A stretch of DNA of 64,000 nucleotides from Yponomeuta sedellus (lineage: Eukaryota > Arthropoda > Insecta > Lepidoptera > Yponomeutidae), in assembly GCA_934045075.1 (NCBI GenBank), contig OW203726.1:16245988-16309987 (forward strand), read 5' to 3'. The notes under the pieces were generated by a model. That model was not told the DNA's origin and searched no databases. It saw only the letters and a list, made by a program, of their open reading frames with translations. Numbering within the stretch: position 1 is the stretch's first letter; every line of letters begins with the position of its first letter. Below are positions 19,846-31,484 of the stretch, in pieces. The translations under genes and the position numbers were made by a program.

Positions 19846-21730
19846 TTTTATGGACGGTATTTCTCTTAATTACTACCTACCTAAGTATTTTCAGACCTAA
19901 TTACTCGGCATCTGTCTTATTGTTTGCAATTATTAGCTTCAAAATAATTGTTCGTTCGAGTTCAAAAGAAGTGATTAATGGATGTGGCATAAGACAACTA
20001 CCTCATAGCACATCAATACACACTTACAAATCATGCACAATAAATAATGGTTATTTGCATAGTAGTAATAATATAAATAGAGATGGTTGAGGCTAAATTA
20101 ATACGTCAGAAGTATAGCTCCACACAATGCCGTAAAACTTAAATAGTTTATGCCTGTAACTTTCTGTCTCGTTTCTTTTTTTAAATCTCACTCAGATAGA
20201 TTGAATATTCTTCATTGTACTTAGATGACCCAGACACGGCTGCATCCCAGTAATCCCTTCACCCATTAGTGTGAGACGCTGGGCGCTGTTTATATTTATA
20301 TGTAGATGCAAAGGCCACGTAGGCAGAAAGCAGTAGGCAGTAGGCGTCGAAGGCAGAAAGCAGTAGCGGGCCGTGTCTATGAAGAGTACGGGCAAGTATT
20401 GATGGATAGACTAATTATATTTAGAGAGAGCAAGAGAGAGAGAGAGAGATAAATAATTTATTCAACGGCACAGTACTGAAAACATAACAAAACAGTAACC
20501 AATTCACAAAACACAACAAACCATTAACAAATACACAAAGTTTACACTGCATTACCAACAAACAGAGGAAAACAGCAAATAAGGAAATCAAAAACAAATA
20601 ATGATATTTAGGAAGTGAAATTCTCAATTCAAAACCAAGTATTGCAGAAATCTTTCATGTCACCAAAGGGCTGTGGGACATTTAGCAATTCTGAATAATA
20701 GCAATACTAACATCGCAACATCCTACACCCTGACTTCGCTTACCATCAGGAGTGACTGGGGTCAAGTGTAACCTATCTTACTTTAAAAATACATAAAAAA
20801 ATGACCAGATGAATCATAGCCAACCAGAGCTTCCATCGACATTCAAATTGCGTCTATATTACCAAGTAGTAAGGTAATTGCGTCTATATTACCAAGTAAA
20901 TCTTCATAGACTACCGTGTTTGCAAGTTGCTAATAATACAAATTCTCGGCCACTTTTTGTAGCGTAGCAGACTTCACACAATACAATGCTATCACTATCC
21001 TTTTGATATTCGAGCCCAATGACCATGCAAGTCGCACGTTTTAACGTCACAAGTCGCGATGTCCCAGTACCTACATTAATTGACATGATCTGCTTAGGTA
21101 GTAAAAGGATGAAAGTCGCGCAGTTTAGGACGATACTAGTCGCGCAGTTCAAGCGCGACTAGAATCGTCCTACTACCCACGCTGACATCCAAACGAGAAC
21201 AAAGATGTTCATCTGCCGTACTTATTTAAGCGGTAACTAGTGGTCGTAACACGCCTGTCAGAGCAGCTCATACATCATGCAAACAATGACAAGGGCTGAA
21301 ATAGACCGATGGTTTTGTTACATTGACTGTGAAGTTAACGCGTTTGGCGACCACAATGCGAGGGAAACTGGAGGACTAGCTGTATTGTTGAATGCGAAAT
21401 TGCGTTAAAATTATCAAATCATCTTACGAAACACCAATATATTTTATGTAACCTATTATACGTTCCACTGCAGTCCTATCGGCAGTAGTATTTAATTTAA
21501 TCAGAATCAAATAGTAATAAGGTCTACTGGAAAATTACAACTAATTACTAATGAGGTTTATCAGGACCGTGCTGGCAAGTGTCAAACCCAGAGCCTTTTT
21601 TTATTGAACTATAACACCTGTTTCATTATGGCAATTCGATGTATATTGCACAGAGCTGATAAACCGTCAGGTTACTAAGTAGAAAAGGCTACGTAGTGTA
21701 CATTGTTTTTTATTTTTCGTAGCTTTTACA
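19846..21730. other. Unassigned; GA run, small duplication and hairpin
   Basis: Bases 20421-20450 are a GA-rich run. Bases 20848-20869 and 20878-20899 are identical 22-bp repeats (period 30). Bases 21127-21144 and 21154-21171 are 18-bp inverted arms with one mismatch (aggacgatactagtcgcg), in a CG-rich patch like repeat Q. ORFs here are short and unrecognised. Confidence 0.4.
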
Positions 21731-21737
21731 CATACGT

Positions 21738-21987
21738 TCTATTGCAGGACACAGGCCTTCTCTCAAGGAGACAGTACCACGCGCGCTTACCGCGGATTAG
21801 TAATTTCAAACGCTGGGTATTTGAATACCTCAGAAACTTAGATTTCCATACGATGATTTTCTTAAATTGACAGTTAGAGAGTGGTATTGCTACTAAAACT
21901 TCACAAATATATAGAAAACAAAGTCGGTGCATGCCAGGATTCGAAGCCACGTCCTACCGATTATAAAGCCTGTGTTCTGCTGCTCCG
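21738..21987 (-). mobile_element. SINE family C, near full length
   Basis: Read on the minus strand: a tRNA-like head containing 'ggcttcgaatcctggc', then the C body with 'gtagcaataccactctc', and the end 'ggcctgtgtcctgcaatag'. It directly abuts the duplicated LINE tail. Confidence 0.7.
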
Positions 21988-22470
21988 CTACTACCGCTAC
22001 GTCGTCGTCGTCACGCTATACTAGTCCACTGTTGGACATAGCCCTTCCCTAAAGAGCGCCACGTTGTGCTTTCATAGGGGGTAATGCCCATAATCCCCAC
22101 GCTGGGCATTCGGGTTGGAAATCGCAGTTCTGTGGAATTGTACTGCAGGGGGCGCTGCTGCCCACCACCCCGGTGTCCGTGTCCCTTAGTCACCTTTTAC
22201 TACTACCGCTACGTCGTCGTCGTCAGGCTATACTAGTCCACTGTTGGACATAGCCCTTCCCTAAAGAGCGCCACGTTGTGCTGTCATAGGGGGTAATGCC
22301 TATAATCCCCACGCTGGCCATTCGGGTTGGAAATCGCAGTTCTGTGGAATTGTACTGCAGGGGGCGCTGCTGCCCACCCCCCGGTGTCCGTGTCCCTTAG
22401 TCACCTTTTACGACACCCGCGGGAAGAATTGGGTTGGTGCTATTCTCTAAGCCGACCCCACACAGCAGCT
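21988..22470 (-). mobile_element. LINE tail family D, tandemly duplicated
   Basis: A 212-bp unit starting 'ctactaccgctacgtcgtcg' repeats at 22200 with few differences. The unit holds 'ctagtccactgttggacata', 'gtaatgcccataatccccac' and 'gtactgcagggggcgctgct'. The second copy continues into 'cgacacccgcgggaagaatt'. Read on the minus strand this is a LINE 3' UTR (GTCGTAAAAGGTGACTAAGG-type) ending near a GACGAC tail. A relative lies at 47.89-48.15 kb. Confidence 0.75.
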
Positions 22471-23705
22471 GCCGCTACGTAATGTACAATAAATGGTTAT
22501 AATTAATTATTAATTGTAGTTTTACGAAATGCGGCCCTGGTCTCCGCCTACCAGTCCGTGGTACGGCCGTTTTTTAGATATTATTATGATGATTCATCAT
22601 CAACCTTGTATATTTAACAGGCTAGTAAACAGCTATTAGTATAGCTTATAAATTCAATGGCAAAATCCTATAACCGTAGAAACTTACTAGGTATTTTGTC
22701 GGAAGAGTCAGATAATGTGTAGTAGGTACTTACAAAAGTTTTAGCTCAAAAATCCTCTGATGTTTGAAATTGTTGTTGTTGCATTGTTAAGGCATATTAT
22801 GAAGCCACTATGATCCTTAAATGTTGTTGCAGACTCACAGCTTCATTGTACAAGACAGTCTTTTAATCATACATCTTATTGGTCGCTTCAAGTAAAACAG
22901 AGAGACGATTAACGTGGCAGCATATAATAATTTTGGCATTTATACATCACATAAAATTTGTAATTAATTTTACATTGAAATAAAGAAAACATTAATTGAA
23001 ATAAATTAACACATCAGAAGAAGCATTACATTACATATATCTTCACACGTATTTTGAAATCTCCTTGAACAAGATTAGATTAGATGGTAACAAACATATC
23101 ACAAATAAATCAAATAAAATAGAGCATCTATTTTAATTCAATTTATAAGCTAACAAATCAGAAGATATCGTAAGTGTCAAATGTAAACATCACTAGGTAT
23201 TTACTAACGTTATTAGATAATTAAAAAGTTACAGAAAACACACAGAGACAGAAAAAATATGGGCGAAAAAAACTTGCCCGCGACAAAAGTATTCGGAAAG
23301 TCGATGTTTGCTACCATAATTACTTGAACGACCCAACTTTGTACAAAAATCTACATTGAAGAATTTCAACGGAAAAACCTATCAAAACTTGGGGAAATTC
23401 AATAAGGGCACTTTGAAAGTTTGTAGGAGGAGGTAACGTGAATATTCTTAGTGAAAAAAAGCTCGAATATCGTCCTCGAGAGTATAAAAAAATATATACA
23501 CCAATAGCACCCGCAGCCTCGAGCAGGAAAGAATGAAGTTTTTAAGTAACTTCTTCAATCGAGGTTCAAGTTATGACACTTAATTTGTTTTCTCCACTTT
23601 TTCCTCATTTAAATATAAATAGGAAACAAAAAGGCGACGGGCACGGTGGCCGACATTATCGGTTTTATCAAAACAACCAACTTCATTTCATTGCGTCACG
23701 ACATT
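22471..23705. other. Unassigned AT-rich stretch
   Basis: No repeat family or gene is recognised. No ORF of note appears. Confidence 0.25.
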
Positions 23706-23707
23706 GA

Positions 23708-24537
23708 CCTTGACTCTGGCAGCTGTAGGTAATTACTTACTGTAACAAGTTGTTACTAGAATCGTTGACTTATTTTTTTGTTCCGAAGTGATGTGCAGTA
23801 GTACCCACGAAGTTTGCATTTGGTATAGTATTAACCCTGTGTATGATGATGAGGCATTGGCATGCCCCCAATGCTTATTGGCATGGCCTAACCCTTCTGC
23901 ATCGCAGGCCCTTGACTATGGCAGCTGTAGGTAATTACTTTCTTTAACAAGTTGTTACTAAAATTAATGATTTATATTTTGTTTTCAAATTGATGTGCAG
24001 CAGTACCCACGAAGTTAGCGTATAATGTAGTTTTAACCGTGTGTATATCCCCACTGCTGGGGCACGAGTCTCTTCCTGCATCGCAGGAAGGTTTGCCCAT
24101 ACTCCACCTCGGGGATCAAGTCCGGGTTGGTGGAGGATTATAAGGCAGTCGCGGGCATGACTGTGAGAAGCTAGCAAGTCACCCATAGGGTATATGACAT
24201 GGCTTAACGACCGACTGCCATCACATGACATCTGGCTCCAACAGCATAACGTGCCTTGCGAATCACGGAACCACTCAAAAAAAAAGCTACAAGTGATAAT
24301 ATTCACGGAATGGTCACCAGCTGCCGGCTGGCGTGAAATAGCAGTCGTTAAGGAATGTCAGAGCCCGTATGTGCGTGAAAACTTCTGTTCTGACAGTAAG
24401 GCCCGTCTTACCATCCTCTACCAACCCGGACTTGGCCCCGTAGTGGAGTATGGCCTAACCTTCCCGCGATGCAGGAAGAGACCCGTGCCCAAGCATTGGG
24501 GGCATGCCAATGGCTCATCGTCATGTTATAGTAATTT
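23708..24537. mobile_element. Rearranged locus with head-to-head SINE B
   Basis: A 137-bp block (23708-23844) recurs diverged at 23910-24046, starting 'ccttgact' and including 'gtaggtaattact' and 'cccacgaagtt'. Between them is a small B tail piece. After the second block comes an inverted B copy (24047-24290), then a sense B copy (24318-24520). The sequence 'ggcattggcatgcccccaat' near 23852 is the inverse of the sense-copy end at about 24510-24530. The 120- and 131-codon ORFs here are SINE by-products. Confidence 0.6.
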
Positions 24538-24539
24538 TG

Positions 24540-25520
24540 TTAAGCCATATATAGCGAGCACTAAAATATATATTTCAAAATTGGGTTAATGTAAAAAAAT
24601 ATAGTAGAAAAATACATTATTACGTAGAATAGGGTGGCAAAGTATATTTTAAATTTTTAAAAAAAATTCTGTAACCACTACAGACTAACATTAACTTAAT
24701 TCCGGATACATTTACTTGTTTTTTTTATCGGAAGAGTCCGACCAAGTTTATCTGTAATTCTCACAGCTTAATTACAGAGAGTGGAGACGAAGTATGTCTT
24801 GTTGGTTTCTCGTCTCATGTCTCATGATCGTGAGAGTAAACATGCTTATACTTACACAGGCTTTAAACTAACACAGTCTATCTCTCTACCTACAGTCTAT
24901 CTCTCTACCTGGACTCTCACCTCGGAATATGCTAGTTAATTGAGTGATCCATTAGGGTGCGTCCACTCCAAAATGGCGCGGAGTTTCGGACAGGAATTGC
25001 CACTTTATTCCCATCAATCTTCAGATGCCATTGCGAGGCCAAAACCAAAACACTGGCGAGGATATGATTATAAGTGAGTGTCGGAAGGCCTTATTTCTTA
25101 TAACTACAATTTATGATTTTTTTAATGAGCGAAATTGGAGCATCAATAGGAATTTAAAATTTGTCAACGCTACTTTTTTGTACCACATCAAAACTTAGGA
25201 GCCATAACCCAGGACTAGTATTTCACTAAGAAATACTCATACATCGCGAATGAAGGTTAATTTTGTTTTACCTAATAAATAATCGCGATTAGACCCGTAT
25301 AATATATATATAACGCAGGACAAGACGCCAAAACGACCGCTTTAGCTTTTCAATTAATGTCTTACGGACTCATTTATAAATAAATGATTCCTCTAAAACA
25401 CTCCTCAGAGGCAGTGTAAATAATTGGTGGTTAAGTTTTTCTATTTACCTCAGACTATTTAAGCTGCTTTGAGAAGTGTTTTTATAAACTAGACTGTTAC
25501 TTTCTCGGCTCTATATGCTA
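24540..25520. other. Unassigned; small Q-like patch
   Basis: Bases 25262-25300 ('gttttacctaataaataatc', 'gcgattagacccg') match one end of repeat Q. A short direct repeat 'acagtctatctctctacct' lies near 24.87 and 24.89 kb. Nothing else is recognised. Confidence 0.35.
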
Positions 25521-25527
25521 GACTTTA

Positions 25528-25655
25528 TATAGATTGATAGAGAACACTTTATTGAACATAAAATGGAAACTACTCAAATATGTTTTAACCTAAAAGTACA
25601 CACGGCGGTCTTATCATTAAAAATGATCTCTTCCAGACAACCTTTGGATGGACTG
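25528..25655 (-). mobile_element. LINE 3'-UTR-like repeat M
   Basis: The blocks 'gatagagaacactttattga', 'acataaaatggaaact', 'gtacacacggcggtcttatc' and 'ccagacaacctttggatgg' match the M copies at 1.5 and 32.2 kb. Confidence 0.55.
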
Positions 25656-25728
25656 GACTAATACATTAGAGAAGGAAGTAGAGGTACAAACAAAAGTTAC
25701 AAAATGATAATTTAAGAAGTATATGAAT

Positions 25729-25906
25729 TTAAAAACCTATTTAGAAGCTAAAAATTTCACTCAATTGAGCTCAATTGGTAGAGCGCTGGCACGGATAGCC
25801 AGAGGTTGCGGGTTCCAATCCCGGCATGGGTGAAATTTTTAGCCTCTAAATAGGTTTTTGAATTTGTTCCTTAGCACGGGTTAGTGCATTAAAATAAAAA
25901 TAGTAT
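25729..25906 (+). mobile_element. SINE A with shortened inverted arm
   Basis: The direct repeats aagtatatgaat (25717-25728, 25907-25918) bracket the element. It opens with an inverted stub ('ttaaaaacctatttagaagc'), passes through the palindrome centre 'caattgagctcaattg' and continues as a sense tRNA-like part and tail. Compared with the 32.5 kb copy, about 60 nt of the inverted arm is missing, as expected from an internal deletion in a palindromic parent. Confidence 0.8.
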
Positions 25907-26300
25907 AAGTATATGAATACATGCCTCAATAACAGCGTAAATAAATCATCAAGAAATACACGCAATTAATTTACATAAATAAAAATAAATATTGTACACA
26001 TAAATAATTAACAAACTATTCACATTCAAAGGACATAAGTAAAACACAAACAACAGCATTACAATATCATAAATAATAACAGTATTACAGTGTAGTAGTG
26101 AAATAGAACTCCTTTACCATAGCCTTAAAAATGCGCAAGGATTTGGCTAAGATACTTAGATTCAAAACTATTAATAAAACTATCCAAATAAACATTTCGA
26201 CGGTGAATTTTAAAGAGACGTTTTAATTACCACCGTCAACAATAATAACTTGGGATCCTTAAAACTCTACATTTTGAAATTTTAAGCATTAGCTATAGAA

Positions 26301-26838
26301 GCGCTCGTGGCCTAGTCGAACCGAGTGATTAAAATCAAAACTCAAACAAGCCGTTGGTGCCGGCTGTCATGTAATGTCAGTCGTTAAGCCATGTCAGAGG
26401 CCTGATGGGCGGCTTGATAACTTCTGACAGCAAGGCCCGCCACTGAGCGGTGGTAGCGGAGCGTCGTAGAAGGTTGGCTTCTTAACCAGCAGGTCGTGAG
26501 TTCAAACCCCGGCATGTACCAATGACTTTGTTTTCAAAGCTATGTGCATTTGTGAAATTATAGTAGCAATACCACTCGCTGACGGTGAAGGAAAACATCG
26601 TAAGGAAACCCTAGTGTCTGAAGTGTTAACTTACCTCAGCGCTTGCTACGTACAATGGCCCAACTATGAGGCTAAGTGCGGAAATCTCAGGTCTAACTAA
26701 CTAAATAACTAAGGCCCGCCACTGTCTTACAATCCTTCATCAACCCGGACTTGGCCCCCTTGGTGGAATATGGTCTTACCTTCCGATGCAGGAAGAGACC
26801 CGTGCACCAGCAGTGGGGACATACAAGGGTTGATATCA
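26301..26838 (+). mobile_element. SINE B lacking its 5S core, with nested SINE C
   Basis: B starts 'gcgctcgtggcctagtcgaa' and jumps from 'aaaactcaaac' straight to 'aagccgttggtgcc', so the 5S-like promoter segment is deleted. It is interrupted at 26446 and resumes at 26711, ending at 'agcagtggggacata'. Imperfect flanking repeats (aagcattagc / aagcaatagc) lie at about 26283 and 26839. Confidence 0.75.
26446..26710 (+). mobile_element. SINE family C, full-length nested insertion
   Basis: The 14-bp target duplications aaggcccgccactg (26432-26445 and 26711-26724) are exact and consist of SINE B sequence. The head has 'agcggtggtagcgg' and the B box 'gtgagttcaaaccccgg'. The body has 'tagcaataccactcgctgac' and 'aacatcgtaaggaaacc'. 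The 3' end is a (TAACTAAA)-like repeat. C therefore moved after B in this lineage. Confidence 0.9.
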
Positions 26839-26849
26839 AGCAATAGCAA

Positions 26850-27200
26850 ACATAATCAGAAAGTATTATAAGTTAAAAGTCTGTATAATGTAGTGGGCTG
26901 CGTGTGTACTTATAAATATTAATTCTTGATGTTGCTAAGTAATACTCGTATCGACCGCTATGCAACACTGATAGTTAAATGCCCGTCATAAACGTTACAC
27001 TGAGTTTATATAGTGATGAGTTAACATATCGATCTTAATACTGAAAACTGCATTAAATTATGTGCTTTACGAAGAACTGTCCAGAGTGTTCCGGGTTTAA
27101 AATATAAAGGATTACTATACTCTGATTTTTTATACCGTAGAATTCTGACATTTCATAAGTGTTGCTTCTTCATAAGTGATTGTGCTGTGTGAATTTGTGT
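26850..27200. other. Unassigned
   Basis: Nothing recognised. Confidence 0.25.
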
Positions 27201-27210
27201 GGAAGTTATT

Positions 27211-27322
27211 TGTGTGGCACGGATAGCCAGAGGTCGCGGGTTCGAATCCCGGTATGGGTGGAAGTTTTTGCCTCTAAATAGGTTTTTTAAATTGTCCTTA
27301 GCACGGGTTCATGCATTAAAAA
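27211..27322 (+). mobile_element. SINE family A, 5'-truncated
   Basis: The flanking repeats aagttatt lie at 27203-27210 and 27323-27330. The copy begins inside the anticodon arm ('ggcacggatagccagaggtc'), has the B box and 'tgcctctaaataggtttttt', and ends at 'catgcattaaaa'. It has no inverted arm, as expected from 5' truncation. Confidence 0.75.
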
Positions 27323-27330
27323 AAGTTATT

Positions 27331-27925
27331 ATCATTATTACTAAAAAAGCTCTCCACCGAAAAAGGGAAATATTTGACTCATTTGAGGGCAATAAGAAAT
27401 AAAATGCTTGATATTATCTTATGTTTTACCTACAAAAGTCAAGAAATGACAGCTGTCTGAATTCTACGGAGTAAAAAACCTAAGTATAGCTTATTACAAA
27501 ATTCAAGAATTCTCAATAATTACCCACATCGAAACCTCTTTAAAACACCGATCAAAATCAGAGGGCTGAAGACTTCTGAAATATTAAATTAACAGCTTAC
27601 CCTAATTGGCAAATTATTCGTCCCAACATAATTCAATTACTTTCATCAACTCCCTTTTCGTTTGTGCCTTCACTATCTATAGGTATCGGACGCATCAATA
27701 TCGATTACTCTGGTATAAGCACCAAGGGTATTTTCTTAAAGAGATATCGAAGAAGGTGTTTTTTCACATACAGTTGCTTTCCATCAAATCGTTACGATCT
27801 TATAAATAAACGATGCGTGAACTTACCTATAAAACTATGCCCATGCAAAAAACGTTCTTACTTCAAACCTACACTCGATGTAGTTTTTTATGTATACTTA
27901 CGTTGTTTTTTATGTAGCATAATCG
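27331..27925. other. Unassigned
   Basis: Two overlapping ORFs (67 and 99 codons, 27606-27963) show no domain and AT-driven composition. The second runs into SINE C. Confidence 0.25.
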
Positions 27926-27927
27926 TC

Positions 27928-28120
27928 TCACTGCAGAGCACAACCCTTCTCTCACAGATATAATATGGGCTTAATTACAATGCGTGCGCAGCGCGAATTG
28001 ACAATTTCAACTGCAGAGATATCTAAACACCTCAGATACTCAGGTTTCCTAATGAAGTTTTCCTTAACAGTAAGGCATTGTTATTGCTACTAAGCTAAAT
28101 ATGGTCCAGCCATAGTCGTT
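27928..28120 (-). mobile_element. SINE family C remnant
   Basis: The inverted C blocks are 'cactgcagagcacaaccctt', 'cgaattgacaatttcaa' and 'ctcaggtttcctaatgaag'. The head is missing. Confidence 0.55.
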
Positions 28121-28550
28121 ATATCATATAGAGATGAGACAAAAAGATTCCAAATTGCTTATGAAAAATGTCAAATGCAACATGTAAGACCTTATTGACA
28201 GCAAGAGATACATTATCAGATTGGCTGGATAATTTAATAACAGAGGTTTAACAGGATAATTTAATAACAGAGGTTTATTATGAGGGTCCTAAACATCGAC
28301 ATGCTTTAGAGGGATTGATTCTATTTATGTATAATTTCTGGAGTTCAATAAAGCGTTTCTATCTATCTACCTTCTCTATCTTCTCTATCAACCTATATAT
28401 TTACGGGTTATGTAGGAGTGCAATTGTTTGTTCTACAAAGCATTAATATAATCTAGGGCTTAATTTGATGCTCAGACGATTCTTACAATAAGAATGAGCC
28501 TCCCAATCCTGTGAAGATAGATGTAAGAAATTGAAAATAAATTAATAAAG
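28121..28550. other. Small tandem repeat and M-type tail
   Basis: Bases 28227-28250 and 28254-28277 are a 27-bp-period duplication (ggataatttaataacagagg). Bases 28330-28380 ('ttcaataaagcgtttctatc') look like a plus-strand LINE tail of family M. Confidence 0.4.
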
Positions 28551-28554
28551 GTCC

Positions 28555-29088
28555 CACTGCAGGGCTCAGCCTTGTTCTCAGAGATATTTATTCATACATT
28601 CCTACACTTGTCAGCAGACATCAGCTATCATGTGTTGGAATGCCACTAGATTTCCTCACGATGTGTTAGCGATTGCTACTGCAATTTCACAAATGAGGGT
28701 ATTTAGTTTTCAATAGATGAGTAAAGATGATCAAAGAAGACACTTTCGCTAGAGAGCACCTAGTCTATGAGTCCCGTACAAATGTGAGCCAACGCTACTG
28801 CCGTTGCATTTCGCGCCGCGTGTCTCCTCGGTGCCATTAATCAAATCACTAGTATGCGGTTTAATGGCAGACTAATTACAGTTCGCGCCGGAATCACCGA
28901 CACCCACAAAATAAGTACGGAAGAAGGATAATTAAAAAAAATTAATAATGTAGCCTGCACACGACCCAGTGTAGGGCACAGGCCATCTCTCAGAGAAAGC
29001 TTGGGCTTAGTTAACACACGTGCCCCCGCGGATTGGAAGTTTTAAGTGCTAAGGTGTATGAACACCTCTGACACTCATGGTAGATAGT
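28555..29088 (-). mobile_element. Two degraded SINE C copies
   Basis: Inverted C signatures appear at 28555-28700 ('cccactgcagggctcagcct', 'tttcctcacgatgtgtta') and at 28974-29085 ('cagtgtagggcacaggccat', 'gcggattggaagttttaa'). Both lack a clear head. Confidence 0.5.
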
Positions 29089-29110
29089 AAATAAATAAAA
29101 ATGAGTTTAT

Positions 29111-29470
29111 TGCGCTTGTGGCTTAGGCGAACCGAGTGATTGGAATCAATCACTTGAGTTAAGCAACAACAGGCGTAGTCAGGTGCAGGATGGGTGACCG
29201 TCCCGCAACTACATTAAGTGGTATTTTTCCGAGCGCTTCCGTGCTTCGCAAGGCACGTTAAGCCGTTGGTGCCGGCTGTCATGTAATGGCAGTCGTTAAG
29301 CCATGTCACAGGCCTTAAGGGCGGCTTGATAACTTCTGACAGAAAGGCCCGCTACTGTCTTACAATCCTCCACCAACCCGGACTTGGCCCCCGTGGTGGA
29401 GTATAGCCTAACCTTCCTGCGATGCAGGACGAGACCCGTGCCCCAGCAGTGGGGACATACAAGGGATGAT
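29111..29470 (+). mobile_element. 5S-like SINE B, full length
   Basis: This is the most complete plus copy. It begins 'gcgcttgtggcttaggcgaa', continues into the 5S-like 'gttaagcaacaacaggcg' and 'aggatgggtgaccgtcccg', then the B body with an internal dyad ('ggctgtcatgtaatggcagt'), and ends 'cccagcagtggggacataca'. The 79-codon minus ORF is a by-product. Confidence 0.8.
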
Positions 29471-29479
29471 AACAAAGTT

Positions 29480-30735
29480 TGTTGCCAAAAAAATATACGT
29501 ACAATGATCATGGTTACACAGTGACTACCACACAAGGTCGAGCCTAAATCGTGGCAGTCGCGGAAACGATTGCTTTATTGTTTTACCTTGTACGTATATC
29601 ATAGGAGCCGGTATAATAAAATATTTCGAATGTTAGGTACGTTACTAACAAAGACTTACAGGCTAAAACTAAACTAGACTAATGAGTTAATTCAGCTAAC
29701 TTTAGCTTAAATTCATGATAGATAGGTAGAAAGCCGGCTTGTAATTCGGGAGGTCGTGAGTTCGAATCTATCAATTAGAAAACGCTGCTAATAAATAAAA
29801 AACTTCGAGACTCATTATATTCACATATTGTCAAAAAGCCCTATACAACTCATTTGGAAATTGTGATCGGATTTTTTTAATATGTGATCTCTCTTTCTAG
29901 AATTACTTTATCAACATATTCCGATAAAAGTAGATAAGTTTTACAACGATAGTTACCTACTACAGACCTATGAAACTAAACACCTACGATTGGTTGGAAT
30001 TCTTCTTTACTTGAGATCAAAATTTTATGATTATTTTTCATTTCGTGACTGGGTAATAGGAAAACAAGAAAGAATTCTTGAGACAATACTCAAAAATAAT
30101 CAATGCCGAAAATTATTACGTTTCTATAACTGTACTTCTACTCCATCATCCTCTATCCCATGACAAAGAGTCCGCGGTAATTAGTGCATTACCAACAAAT
30201 TGGTGATTTGTATGGCTACCTGTCTACTCAACTGGTGTAGAAATGTACCGGGGTCACCAAATACTCGTTGATTGACGACGCACGCATCAAATCTAGTCTA
30301 CAACAATACCGGTGGGACGCTTCTCTTGCCAAATCAGCAAAATTGTTGTTCTTGTTTCCTTTATCACACAAGGTATAACAAAAAGTCGAAAAGAGATGAA
30401 GAGAAAAGTTTTATTCGTAAAAGTTGATTTACACTTTTGAATAATGGGTGTTTTCCCCATAAATCGAGTTAGAAAACACTAGTATCTACAGTAGATGTTT
30501 GAATGGAGGAGTTTCGTTTTGTTTTTGCCTACTAGATGGTGTAATTTGTTTCCTATATCACAGGATGGTTTTATCCAAGTCAAATCTCTTTAAGCAGAAT
30601 TGTAATATATTTGATTTGATTTATGAGCATAGATAGGTAGACCAAAAAGGTCCGAATTAATATTATCACTGCTATGCACCTTCTCTGAGAACAGTAACAC
30701 CCCCCTCACTCCTCTACTATGTCGCCCGCCCCCCT
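29480..30735. other. Mostly unassigned; tRNA-like scrap
   Basis: Bases 29726-29768 ('gccggcttgtaattcgggag', 'gtcgtgagttcgaat') are a SINE head fragment with a B box. The remainder shows no recognised element or gene. Confidence 0.3.
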
Positions 30736-30739
30736 ATTT

Positions 30740-30965
30740 TTTTTATATAGCCTCGCCTGTGTCCCACTACTGGGCAAATGCCTCCCTTTTTGCCTTCCAC
30801 TCCTCTCTGTTCATGGCCATTTCCTGCCAGCCCAGCAGAAAGATCGTGAGGTCGTCCCGCCATGTCCGTTTGGGTGGGCCACGTTTGCGATATCCGTCGA
30901 GTGGAACCCAGTCAGTGACGATTATTGCCCACTCTCTGGGCCCACACGGCTTTGTCATAGAATTA
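30740..30965 (-). pseudogene. LINE reverse-transcriptase C-terminal fragment
   Basis: The minus-strand frame 30767-30958 gives the basic tail typical of insect non-LTR reverse transcriptases: 'IIVTDWVPLDGYRKRGPPKR', then TWRDDL, and a closing NREEWKAKREAFAQ. It stops at the family's usual end, about 20 bases before 'ctactgggcaaatgcctccc' on the plus strand, the LINE 3' UTR signature. No catalytic motifs are present, so it is a 5'-truncated dead copy. The overlapping plus ORF 30719-31201 (160 codons) is mostly its antisense. Confidence 0.75.
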
Positions 30966-31289
30966 CCAAATTCGAGGCGCTCAACGCTCTTTTTGTAACA
31001 TTCCAGTCAAAGAGAGTATGGCGAACATACAGTGTCATCACACCTAATACCAGAAAATTGTATCCGCTGCTGCGGACAGCTCGTGATGTGGATAACACTG
31101 ATTACATATCGCAATGCGGGTGCAAACTTTGCCTCATTAATCCGTCAATGGACGGTTTCCCACTGGACGATAACGGTTACGACACGATATCATCGGACTA
31201 GTCGTTTCATACATTTACTGATGCAGTTTTTATTATTTTTGGTAAACGTTTCTTCTTCTTCGTCGTTCCCTCATAACATTTAATAACAT

Positions 31290-31484
31290 AACATTTACGT
31301 ACAGGCACATACATAGCTTCTGGCCCCACACAAGGATACCCAGTGTCGTGGGTACCAGAAACAACGACATTACAAACATGTAAACAATCAAGACCTGGAG
31401 TTCTTTTTTGACACCAGTCGGGGTTCGAACCCGGGACCTCTCGCATGGTAGGCAGATACAGAGACCGCTACGCCACAGAGGCCA
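31290..31484 (-). mobile_element. SINE family E with tRNA-like head
   Basis: On the minus strand: head 'gcctctgtggcgtagcggtc', a loop giving ACC at the anticodon position (ctaccat), B box in 'gggttcgaaccccg', then 'ccaggtcttgattgtttaca', 'gtcgttgtttctggtac' and the end 'gtaaatgttatgtta'. The head is nearest tRNAs of the GTGGCGCA class, but the stems are imperfect. Confidence 0.7.

Noticed and set aside
23708..24046. Pair of LTRs
   Set aside because: The 137-bp direct repeats lack TG...CA ends, a primer-binding site and any internal retroviral-type coding, and lie only about 65 bp apart.
30719..31201. 160-codon plus ORF
   Set aside because: Its first half is antisense to a recognisable LINE reverse-transcriptase tail. 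The rest has no motif.
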